In this document: piece after piece, positions 34,613 to 41,432 of the stretch
How the letters are laid out: each line of letters begins with the position of its first letter
How positions within the stretch are numbered: position 1 is the stretch's first letter
Source: Clostridiales bacterium UBA4039
GTDB taxonomy: Bacteria; Bacillota; Clostridia; Lachnospirales; Vallitaleaceae
Direction of reading: 5' to 3'
Length of the DNA: 60,230 nucleotides
NCBI GenBank assembly: GCA_002382805.1
Contig: DGAD01000026.1
Span: 347 to 60,576 of the forward strand
Program-made: the position numbers and the translations under genes
The notes under the pieces: generated by a model
Databases searched by the model: none
Seen by the model: the letters and a program-made list of their open reading frames with translations, nothing else
What the model was told of the DNA's origin: nothing

Positions 34613-34991
34613 TGTTGTCACCTTCTTTCTTTAGCGCATTCAGCTCTGCTCTTAATTCTTGATTATCGCATTTTAGCAGTGCTATCTGAATAAACAGCTC
34701 ATTGAGTTGATTATTCTGAACACTGGTTACAATCGTATTTTTTAAAACGATAAATAGAATTCCAATCACCAAAAAGAGCAAAAAAATGGAAGGTGGATAC
34801 CAGATACCTAGTTGCTTGGCAACCCAATTGATTATTCCAGGAAAAAACCCTAAAATAATTGCAATTCCACCCATAAAAAGCCACAATACGGATTGTGACT
34901 CTGTCATTTTTCGATTAACGATTTGCATTAAGATATAAATAATTAAAGTAACTCCCACTACAATTGAACCAATATTGACCCAAATACTCAT
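34593..34991 (-). CDS. DUF2304-like small membrane protein, first gene of the exopolysaccharide operon
   Basis: The 132-residue protein has three hydrophobic segments (about 5-25, 35-55, 66-84) and a C-terminal coiled coil (NNQLNELFIQIALLKCDNQELRAELN). DUF2304 proteins usually sit next to polyprenyl-phosphate glycosyltransferases and may assist them, here most likely the GT2 enzyme encoded at 28566. It overlaps the PelD-like gene by 20 bases. GAGGATGAGAG precedes the ATG. Confidence 0.75.
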   Translation of the reverse strand: MSIWVNIGSIVVGVTLIIYILMQIVNRKMTESQSVLWLFMGGIAIILGFFPGIINWVAKQLGIWYPPSIFLLFLVIGILFIVLKNTIVTSVQNNQLNELFIQIALLKCDNQELRAELNALKKEGDNNENTSI

Positions 34992-35051
34992 CTCTCATCC
35001 TCCACAACGGCTGTCTCTATATTGTAATAAAGTGATGTTTTATCTTCTCTT

Positions 35052-35080
35052 ATTATATCTTTATTCTTCTTTAAATACAA
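35052..35080 (-). promoter_or_regulatory. Possible promoter of the exopolysaccharide operon
   Basis: On the minus strand TTGTAT (35080-35075) and a perfect TATAAT (35057-35052) are separated by 17 bases. They overlap the end of the MATE gene and lie 60 bases before the first operon gene. The -35 is weak. No terminator is seen after the MATE gene, so readthrough is also possible. Confidence 0.4.
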
Positions 35081-36425
35081 ATATATTTTTAAGTTGGATA
35101 TAGAACAAAAGTCCTGTTGTCAATGCTGCTATAATATCTGCAATTGGCTCTGCCAAAAATACAGCATTAACTTTATTATCCATAAATAGCGGCAAAATAT
35201 AAATCAGTGGAATCAAAAGTATAATTTTACGTAAAAGCGCAAGGAAAACCGATGTCTTTGCATTCCCTAAGGCAATAAATGTCTGTTGACAGCTCACTTG
35301 AATTCCAAAGAGCAACGTTCCCGCCATGTAAATACGCATGGATTTTATTGTCAGTTCGATAAGCTCACTATCTTTTGTAAACATTTTGGCAAAAAGTTGC
35401 GGTACTCCCATCGCTAAGAGCCACAAGGTTGCTGAATATATAACGGACACCTTTAATAATAAGAAAAACGCTTTTTTGACACGCTCATAATTTCCCGCCC
35501 CATAGTTAAAGCTAATAATGGGGGTTGCACCTTGAGTTAATCCAAAAAGCGGCAACATGGAAAATTGCATCACACTTAGCAAAATCGTCATCGTCCCCAC
35601 AGCAATATCTCCACCATATTTTAATAGAGATGTATTAAAGACAACCGCTAGCAAGCTTTCTGTTGCCTGCATGATAAAAGGAGATAATCCCAGTACTAAG
35701 CATGGACCTAGCACTTTCAAATCAAGACGCATATTTTTTAGTCGAATGTGTAAGATTGTCTTCTTACTTGTCAAGAACCACACAACCCATATTGCCGATA
35801 CTCCCTGAGAGATAATGGTTGCAAGTGCCGCTCCTTGAACCCCCATGTCAAAACCAAAAATAAAAATCGGATCCAAGATAATATTTAAAATGGCTCCAAT
35901 TAATACTGTAATCATGCTCATCTTAGAAAAACCTTGTGCTGTAATAAAAAAGTTCAATCCCAATGCAAATTGAACAAAAATTGTTCCTATTGCATATATT
36001 CTTAAGTAGGCAACCGCATAACCAATTGTGTTTTCACTAGCGCCAAAAGCCATAAGAATGTCCTGTGCAAAGATAAGAAGAATGGCTGTCAACGTTATCG
36101 ATATAATGGCTAATGCTGTCGTACAGTTTCCAAGTATTTTTTCTGCCGCATCCTTATCCCCTTTACCTAACATGATTGATGCCCTCGGGGCGCCCCCCAT
36201 ACTAACAAGTGCGGCAAAGGCAGATACAATTAAAATAATCGGCATGGTTACCCCTAGAGCGGTCAACGCTGTGGCGCCTACTACAGGGATATGTCCAATA
36301 TACACTCGGTCGACTAGGTTATATAGCAGGTTAATAATTTGTGCTGCAATGGTCGGTATGGCCATCCTAAATAGTAATTTGTTAATATCTTCATATCCTA
36401 ATTCATTTTGTTGTTGAGTATTCAT
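35061..36425 (-). CDS. MATE family multidrug efflux transporter
   Basis: The 454-residue integral membrane protein has about 12 hydrophobic segments and two MatE repeats. Its start, LLFRMAIPTIAAQIINLLYNLVDRVYIG, and internal GFSKMSMIT and QGATPIISFNYGAGN are typical of the family, which exports drugs or metabolites in exchange for Na+ or H+. It forms an operon with the MarR gene 15 bases upstream, whose product probably represses it. The substrate is unknown. Confidence 0.94.
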   Translation of the reverse strand: MNTQQQNELGYEDINKLLFRMAIPTIAAQIINLLYNLVDRVYIGHIPVVGATALTALGVTMPIILIVSAFAALVSMGGAPRASIMLGKGDKDAAEKILGNCTTALAIISITLTAILLIFAQDILMAFGASENTIGYAVAYLRIYAIGTIFVQFALGLNFFITAQGFSKMSMITVLIGAILNIILDPIFIFGFDMGVQGAALATIISQGVSAIWVVWFLTSKKTILHIRLKNMRLDLKVLGPCLVLGLSPFIMQATESLLAVVFNTSLLKYGGDIAVGTMTILLSVMQFSMLPLFGLTQGATPIISFNYGAGNYERVKKAFFLLLKVSVIYSATLWLLAMGVPQLFAKMFTKDSELIELTIKSMRIYMAGTLLFGIQVSCQQTFIALGNAKTSVFLALLRKIILLIPLIYILPLFMDNKVNAVFLAEPIADIIAALTTGLLFYIQLKNIFVFKEE

Positions 36426-36440
36426 GATCTATTCCTCTCG

Positions 36441-36893
36441 CTATTTAAGTGTCTGTGTAATATTCGTATACATTTTGTCTAAGGCTGATTCAATGACACG
36501 ATATTCATGCTCGGTAATTCCATGGGTCAACTGATCAAAAAAATCTTTTTGCACTTTTTTTAGCTGTTGCACTATGGGCATTGCCGCCTCTTCCAAAGTT
36601 AAGTGTATACAACGCTTATCTTTTTGATCCACTTGATACGCAATGAACGCCTTTTGATATAATCCATCAACAGATTTTGATATCATCGATTTAGACATCG
36701 CTCGATACTTTGCAATATCACCCGCTGTATCAAATTGTTTATTATTATATAAAAACAATAAAATATCAGCTTCACTTTGTGTCAATTCCAGCTCTCGTAT
36801 AATTGGGTAAAACATCTTATCATAGGCTTTTTTCATTTTCCAATTAAAAATGAGAAATATACTGTTTTTATTGTCAAATAATTCTTTTTCCAT
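36441..36893 (-). CDS. MarR-family repressor
   Basis: The 150-residue winged-helix protein has helix-turn-helix FDTAGDIAKYRAMSKSMISKSVDGLYQKAFI (about 53-83) and wing QVDQKDKRCIHLTL (about 87-100). The ATG at 36893 is chosen because GAGG lies eight bases before it. It probably represses its own transcript, which continues into the MATE exporter. A perfect 16-base palindrome overlaps the start of transcription. Confidence 0.92.
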   Translation of the reverse strand: MEKELFDNKNSIFLIFNWKMKKAYDKMFYPIIRELELTQSEADILLFLYNNKQFDTAGDIAKYRAMSKSMISKSVDGLYQKAFIAYQVDQKDKRCIHLTLEEAAMPIVQQLKKVQKDFFDQLTHGITEHEYRVIESALDKMYTNITQTLK

Positions 36894-36914
36894 AGACACG
36901 TCCTCTCTAATAAC

Positions 36915-36930
36915 AGTTCAATATTGAACT
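36915..36930. promoter_or_regulatory. MarR-type operator
   Basis: The perfect palindrome AGTTCAATATTGAACT touches the -10 hexamer at 36931 and covers the predicted start of transcription. Length and symmetry match MarR-family sites. Confidence 0.85.
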
Positions 36931-36959
36931 ATATTACCACGCTCTTATTTTGAAATCAA
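36931..36959 (-). promoter_or_regulatory. Promoter of the marR-MATE operon
   Basis: TTGATT (36959-36954) and TAATAT (36936-36931) are 17 bases apart on the minus strand, immediately upstream of the operator palindrome. Confidence 0.6.
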
Positions 36960-36972
36960 GGACTTTTCAATA

Positions 36973-36999
36973 GAAAAAAGAGGCTACGCCTCTTTTAAT
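36973..36999 (-). terminator. Terminator of the cupin gene
   Basis: AAAAGAGGC-GTA-GCCTCTTTT followed by TT on the minus strand, starting four bases after the cupin stop codon. Confidence 0.8.
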
Positions 37000-37002
37000 A
37001 AT

Positions 37003-37326
37003 TTATTCTCTATACTGTTGTGGTCCCGGCGCCTTAACGACAATAAGTTCAAGCACCTCTTCATCTGTATTTTGCACATGCATTTTAATATTATATGGGA
37101 TTTCTATTAAGCTCCCCTTGGGATAATGCTGTTGTGCTTGTTCTCCTAAACTTAAACTTAGCCGTCCCCGTATGACATTCATATATACATTAGAATTAGA
37201 ATAATGTTCCGGCAAGCCCTCTCCTTGGTTAAAAACCATGTGAATATAATTGATATGATCATTCATTATCAGCTTTTCTACTACTTTTTCATTACCCGTG
37301 CTATACTTATGTACTTTTTCAATCAT
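37003..37326 (-). CDS. Single-domain cupin protein
   Basis: This 107-residue protein is a small beta barrel with cupin motif 1 around GEGLPEHYSNSNVYMNVIRGRLSL and motif 2 around YPKGSLIEIPYNIKMHVQN. The motif 1 residues HYSNSN differ from the usual HxH, so the metal site may be altered or lost. It is a single-gene transcript ended by its own hairpin. Function unknown; binding of a small ligand or metal is a guess from the fold. Confidence 0.8.
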   Translation of the reverse strand: MIEKVHKYSTGNEKVVEKLIMNDHINYIHMVFNQGEGLPEHYSNSNVYMNVIRGRLSLSLGEQAQQHYPKGSLIEIPYNIKMHVQNTDEEVLELIVVKAPGPQQYRE

Positions 37327-37432
37327 TGCTATTCCTCACTTTCTAGATTCATGACTTAAGTTTCCACTCCTTATTAAGGATTGTATCTGTTCGACATATA
37401 TTATATACTTTTCCTATTGGAGGTGTTTTATT

Positions 37433-38107
37433 ATGTCAAATTCAAATGCAATCCCCCCTTATCCAACAATCCTTGATGAATTGCCCCCTCAACTTGTCGC
37501 AGACTATATTGCTCAAGGGCTCTTCAAGCGTCAGTCCTTTGCCAAAAACACATTACTGCATATTGAAGGGGAATTCTGTCAACAGATAGAGATTATCCTT
37601 GAGGGCGATATTGTTATTGAACGTATTGGTGAAGCAGGTGACCTTATGACCGTCAATCATTTTCATCAAGGGGATATCATCGGCGCCAATCTCATTTTTT
37701 CTAGTACCGATGCGTATCCGATGACAATCACAGCCAAAAAGAACTCCCAGGTCATAACCATTCAAAAGGATATCCTTTTTGAATTATGTAATAGCTACCC
37801 TCGTTTTCTCATGGCATTCATTCGAATTATCTCGGATCTTTCTGTCCTCATCGCCACGAAGATGAAAAATCGAATTACCCGTACAATCCGACAAAGTATC
37901 ATTACATATATCAATCGACAATATCAGCTTCAAGGTACAACGACTCTACGTCTTACCATGTCCAAAAAAGCTTTAGCCGAAATGTTTGGTGTGAGCCGCA
38001 CCTCCCTTTCAAGAGAATTACAAAAGATGGCTGATGAAGGTCTTATAACCTACGATGCACGATCGATTGTTGTGCTCAATCAGGCTCTTATTCAAGAGCA
38101 TCATTAA
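37433..38107 (+). CDS. Crp/Fnr-family transcriptional regulator
   Basis: The 224-residue protein has an N-terminal cyclic-nucleotide-binding-like barrel (about 25-135), a long dimer helix and a C-terminal helix-turn-helix (MSKKALAEMFGVSRTSLSRELQKM, about 176-199). Only one Cys is in the N-terminal half, so an FNR-type cluster is unlikely. It overlaps the convergent permease gene by 20 bases and may control it. TTGGAGGTG lies before the ATG. The signal is unknown. Confidence 0.9.
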   Translation: MSNSNAIPPYPTILDELPPQLVADYIAQGLFKRQSFAKNTLLHIEGEFCQQIEIILEGDIVIERIGEAGDLMTVNHFHQGDIIGANLIFSSTDAYPMTITAKKNSQVITIQKDILFELCNSYPRFLMAFIRIISDLSVLIATKMKNRITRTIRQSIITYINRQYQLQGTTTLRLTMSKKALAEMFGVSRTSLSRELQKMADEGLITYDARSIVVLNQALIQEHH

Positions 38108-38819
38108 GAACAATCGCCTTAGGCGGGCACTGTTGTACTATGTTTTTGAGTAACGCTTGTTCTTGGCTGTTGAGTTCTTCCCATAAAAGCTTTGGACTGC
38201 GAACGATAGCTTTTTTAGCTTCCATTGCAAAAACACTAGGAAGTTTTTTTGCACACGCACTGCATCCAATACAGTATTCCTTTTTTACACAAATACTCTG
38301 ACATGGTTCATCGGCTTCATCTTGAATCTTAATGTGCATCCATTCCATTAATAATCCCATAAGAATAATTAGAATAACCGTGAGTCCCCAGCGCACAGCC
38401 ATAAACTCAGGACCTAAAAATTTTGCCTCATTGGCAAGCATCGGTACCTTAATTACTGCCCATGCACTTAGAATGACCACGACATTTCCAATACTTGCGC
38501 CTTTTTTATGTAGGGTCTTAGCAATAGGAAAAGCTGCATAAATCGGTCCTGCTGATAAACTTCCAAACGCAAGCGCCAAAAGTGCCCCCATGATGCCGGA
38601 GCGTTTTCCCAAACGTTTAACGATCCATTCTTTGGGAATCAACACTTCAATGGCTACTGTCAACATAAAAATCACAGGCAAAATCTGGACCATCTCCACA
38701 AGATAGTAAGAACTATTTTGTAATGCTATACTTGCCAAATCTTTTCTCAGCAACAGTATTAGGAGATAACTTAGCCCTATAACCGTCAACAACTTGTTTT
38801 TTTTCATCACATTAATCAT
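38088..38819 (-). CDS. Permease half with a C-terminal ferredoxin-like domain
   Basis: This 243-residue protein has about four membrane segments in residues 10-160, in the style of the DUF318/ArsP-type permease family (LALAFGSLSAGPIYAAFPIA, WAVIKVPMLANEAKFLG). A hydrophilic tail follows with CIGCSACAKKLPSVF and a distant CPPKAI. C-x2-C-x2-C plus CP is the pattern for one iron-sulfur cluster of ferredoxin type. An earlier pair, CQSIC, is also present. A transporter with a redox tail in the cytosol may couple transport to electron transfer or sense redox state. It starts in an ATGA overlap with the partner gene. Confidence 0.75.
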   Translation of the reverse strand: MINVMKKNKLLTVIGLSYLLILLLRKDLASIALQNSSYYLVEMVQILPVIFMLTVAIEVLIPKEWIVKRLGKRSGIMGALLALAFGSLSAGPIYAAFPIAKTLHKKGASIGNVVVILSAWAVIKVPMLANEAKFLGPEFMAVRWGLTVILIILMGLLMEWMHIKIQDEADEPCQSICVKKEYCIGCSACAKKLPSVFAMEAKKAIVRSPKLLWEELNSQEQALLKNIVQQCPPKAIVLNDALE

Positions 38820-39301
38820 GACAAAATCCCTCCCATCATTACGGCAATCAAGATTGCAGCTACAAAGCTTAGTCCGTTGCGTGTAAGTGCAAACCGGGTA
38901 CCAAACTCTTTTTTCTCCAGAGGGAATGTCACAACGCCCACCATGGTTAACGTTGTTAAAAATGCAACTCCGGGAACAATACTGGCTCCTGCATCAACCA
39001 AAGACCCAACCAGTGGAAACGCCACAAATGCAGGAATCAATGTGACACTTCCCACAAGGGCTGCTACAAAAGATGAAACCCATACATTCCCTGAACCCAA
39101 AACACGTTCAATCGTTTCTGGCGGAATAAAACTTAGGATGGCTCCAATCATAAAAATAATGGCCACAATATCTCCTAACATGTTTTGCATCATACCTCGT
39201 GATTTTTTCATCGCCTGCTTGGCTTGTTCTTTGTCTTTTTTTATCGCAAGGATAAAGACGATAATACCAAGAATCCAAAAACCTAGTGTGAATATATCCA
39301 T
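38816..39301 (-). CDS. Permease half, partner of the ferredoxin-tailed protein
   Basis: The 161-residue protein has about five hydrophobic segments and belongs to the same permease type (VAALVGSVTLIPAFVAFPLVGSLVDAG, PGVAFLTTLTMVGVVTFP). Full-length relatives are about 300-350 residues, so this and the next gene together appear to form one split transporter. The ATG at 39301 is used because AAGGAG lies nine bases before it; the longer frame would start at a TTG. The substrate is not known, and arsenic or other small species are only family guesses. Confidence 0.75.
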   Translation of the reverse strand: MDIFTLGFWILGIIVFILAIKKDKEQAKQAMKKSRGMMQNMLGDIVAIIFMIGAILSFIPPETIERVLGSGNVWVSSFVAALVGSVTLIPAFVAFPLVGSLVDAGASIVPGVAFLTTLTMVGVVTFPLEKKEFGTRFALTRNGLSFVAAILIAVMMGGILS

Positions 39302-39363
39302 GCTTTTTTCTCCTTCCAACTAATATATTCTTGATGAACTAGGTTTATTGTATCTAAATATGC

Positions 39364-39396
39364 TCAAAAAAAGAGTTACATATGTAACTCTTTTTA
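39364..39396 (-). terminator. Terminator after the RIC gene
   Basis: AAAAAGAGTTACATATGTAACTC and T7 on the minus strand form an eleven-base perfect stem that begins at the RIC stop codon. Confidence 0.8.
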
Positions 39397-40065
39397 AAAT
39401 CGTTGAAACAATACATTGTTCTCTTTGTGTACATGCTGATACATATCCGCTTGTAATTGTTGTAAATCTCCATAAGTTACTGAATACGTCGCACACCCAT
39501 CTTTTGGTACCTTAAAGTGATCTGTAATCACCGTTAAGCGCTTAAGGATATCTCCTGCTGCGTCATGCTCTTTTTCAAGTTCACAAATCAGCTTCTCTAC
39601 CTTCGTCGTATCACCATCTAGGATGAGCGGAAAAAGCTGTTGTTCTTCTTTAACCAGGTGCGCTTCTAATTCTATCCGCAACATCCCAACCAAATGATGG
39701 ACTTCAAAAAGCTCCGGATGGCTTTGCCCGTGGACTTCAATTAATTTAAAAAGCTTTATCCCCAGTTCCGGTAAGATTCGGCGAAGATATCCATGATGAT
39801 TGTGGACAATGTTGTCAATCAATTCCTGATTGGTCCTTTCACTGAGCTTTCTTGTACTTTCACCACTTGCTTCTAGTGCTATGAGCGTCTCTTCAATAGC
39901 CTTTAACACCACTTCCTGCTTTTCTTTTGTATCATCTAAGGCTGTTGCCACTGTTCGCTCTCCTCCACAACAAAAGTCTATTCCATATTGCATATACACT
40001 CCTGATAGTACCGGGTAAAGTGTCACGCTATCACCAATTGACATATTCATATCAAAATTTTTCAT
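39394..40065 (-). CDS. scdA: Iron-sulfur cluster repair di-iron protein (RIC/ScdA/YtfE family)
   Basis: The protein has 223 residues. The N-terminal ScdA_N domain has the FCCGG motif (Cys32-Cys33) in YGIDFCCGGE. The hemerythrin-like domain has the expected His and Glu ligands (VHNHHGYLRRILPEL, HLVGMLRIELEAHLVKEEQQLFPLI, ELEKEHDAAGDIL). RIC proteins repair iron-sulfur clusters damaged by nitric oxide or oxidants. The start at 40065 follows AAAGGAG and overlaps the flavodoxin stop as ATGA. It is under the same promoter as the flavodoxin. Confidence 0.93.
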   Translation of the reverse strand: MKNFDMNMSIGDSVTLYPVLSGVYMQYGIDFCCGGERTVATALDDTKEKQEVVLKAIEETLIALEASGESTRKLSERTNQELIDNIVHNHHGYLRRILPELGIKLFKLIEVHGQSHPELFEVHHLVGMLRIELEAHLVKEEQQLFPLILDGDTTKVEKLICELEKEHDAAGDILKRLTVITDHFKVPKDGCATYSVTYGDLQQLQADMYQHVHKENNVLFQRF

Positions 40066-40499
40066 CTTAACACTCCTTTCACTGATTGACCAAAGGCAAT
40101 ACACGCTTCTTTTGAAGCGCCTTCAGGCAGTTCATTAACAATCAAGCTATCTAACTCAATCTTAGCGCCTAGTCCATCCATCATCGCCTCCCATTCTTGC
40201 ATCCATTCACCGTCGCCCCAACCATAAGATCCAAATAATGCAATGGATTTGTCTACAAAGGCTTGTGCATGTTGTTTAATAAATGGTTCCATCTCGGATG
40301 TATCAATCTCTTCAACGCCCATGGCCGAACATCCCAAGAGAACGATATCACTTTGTTCTATATCCACCCATTCGCTTTTAGCCACTGGTTTTATCGTTAA
40401 CGCACTGTCCTCATTGACTTGTTGAATTCCTTGCCCAATAAGATGCGCCATCTTTTCCGTGTTCCCTGTACTTGTCCAATAAATAATCGCTATATTCAT
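40062..40499 (-). CDS. Flavodoxin
   Basis: This 145-residue protein has the flavodoxin FMN-phosphate loop at the N-terminus (IIYWTSTGNTEKMA, residues 5-18) and typical second and third loops (GCSAMGVEEID, GSYGWGDGEW). It is a cytosolic electron carrier. Being coupled to the RIC gene, it probably supplies electrons to the di-iron protein, though this is inferred. TGGAGG precedes the ATG. It is the first gene after the divergent promoter region with the CRP/FNR-type palindrome. Confidence 0.93.
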   Translation of the reverse strand: MNIAIIYWTSTGNTEKMAHLIGQGIQQVNEDSALTIKPVAKSEWVDIEQSDIVLLGCSAMGVEEIDTSEMEPFIKQHAQAFVDKSIALFGSYGWGDGEWMQEWEAMMDGLGAKIELDSLIVNELPEGASKEACIAFGQSVKGVLR

Positions 40500-40542
40500 T
40501 CGTATTCCTCCATTTCGTATTCTCTTTAATGACTATGGATAT

Positions 40543-40548
40543 ATCTTA
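40543..40548 (-). promoter_or_regulatory. Possible -10 element of the flavodoxin-RIC operon
   Basis: TAAGAT on the minus strand. If it is the true -10, the Crp/Fnr palindrome is centred at -41.5, the class II activator position. No good -35 is seen, as expected for an activated promoter. Confidence 0.35.
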
Positions 40549-40569
40549 CTCTTTATCCTTTTCTTTGTA

Positions 40570-40585
40570 TGTGATTCAAATCACA
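40570..40585. promoter_or_regulatory. CRP/FNR-type palindrome between the flavodoxin and Crp/Fnr genes
   Basis: TGTGATTCAAATCACA is a perfect TGTGA-N6-TCACA palindrome. It lies in the 154-base divergent region between the flavodoxin operon and the FNR-like gene at 40654. The neighbouring FNR-like protein is the obvious candidate to bind it. Confidence 0.75.
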
Positions 40586-40653
40586 AATACATCCAATAGC
40601 TTAAAACATATTTTTTATGATACAATATAAGAAACATAAGGAGGTGTCTTAGG

Positions 40654-41364
40654 ATGTCACATACGAACCACTGCCAGCATTGTTCCCATGGTCTTTGCAT
40701 TAGCAAAGTCTCTATTTTTAAGTCCCTTTCTCGGGAAGATAAAATCGCAATCTTGAAAAAAGTTCACCATATTACCGTGAATAAAGGAGAAACCTTTGTA
40801 CGAGAGGGTGACCATTCTTCGACACTATACATCATCAATACAGGCATCGCCAAGTCTGTTCGTACAAGCGCGCTTGGAAAAGAGCAGATTATCTCTCTTC
40901 AGTCAGATGGCGATATCATCGGTGAATATTATCTTCTCAGCGATTATGAACCTTATCGCTTTTCTGTTATTGCTCTAAGTCAAATGCAATTATGCACACT
41001 ACAAAAAAAAGATATGGATGCGATTCTTGATCTTCATCCATACCTTTGCCGGTCCATGCTGACCGAACTGTCTAAAAAAATGATTACTATTGAAGACAAA
41101 CTCGAAAATCTGGTGATTACAGACACAGATTCTAAAGTTGCCTATCTTCTCTTACAACTTTATGATAAATTTGGTCACTTAAGTCCTGAAGGTCCTCTTA
41201 TTGACAATCCGCTTAGCCGAGAAGACATGGCTAACTTTGCCGGTATGACCCGTGAAACCATGAGTCGATACCTGAACAAATTAGCTAAGGACGGCACAAT
41301 CCGATTTTTAGGTCAAAAGAAGATCTTGCTGATTGATAAGGAGCTTTTGGAGATTAGTGTTTAA
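40654..41364 (+). CDS. FNR-like Crp-family regulator with N-terminal Cys cluster
   Basis: This 236-residue protein begins with CQHCSHGLC near residues 8-16, a Cys-x2-Cys-x4-Cys cluster as in FNR-type [4Fe-4S] regulators. The fourth ligand is less clear; Cys113 and Cys130 are candidates. A cyclic-nucleotide-like barrel (about 25-140) and a helix-turn-helix (SREDMANFAGMTRETMSRYLNKLAKDG, about 188-214) follow. The recognition helix resembles FNR. It probably senses oxygen or nitric oxide and controls the divergent flavodoxin-RIC operon and itself. AAGGAGGTG precedes the ATG. Confidence 0.9.
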   Translation: MSHTNHCQHCSHGLCISKVSIFKSLSREDKIAILKKVHHITVNKGETFVREGDHSSTLYIINTGIAKSVRTSALGKEQIISLQSDGDIIGEYYLLSDYEPYRFSVIALSQMQLCTLQKKDMDAILDLHPYLCRSMLTELSKKMITIEDKLENLVITDTDSKVAYLLLQLYDKFGHLSPEGPLIDNPLSREDMANFAGMTRETMSRYLNKLAKDGTIRFLGQKKILLIDKELLEISV

Positions 41365-41432
41365 ACTTATGATATTTGAGTTTCTACATTGATTGTCTTA
41401 TCCTTGTTATTAATTTTAGAGTTCCCATATTC

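Noticed and set aside
34992..35060. Possible c-di-GMP riboswitch before the exopolysaccharide operon
   Set aside because: The gap is only 69 bases and has no recognisable riboswitch core. Control is better explained by the PelD-like protein.
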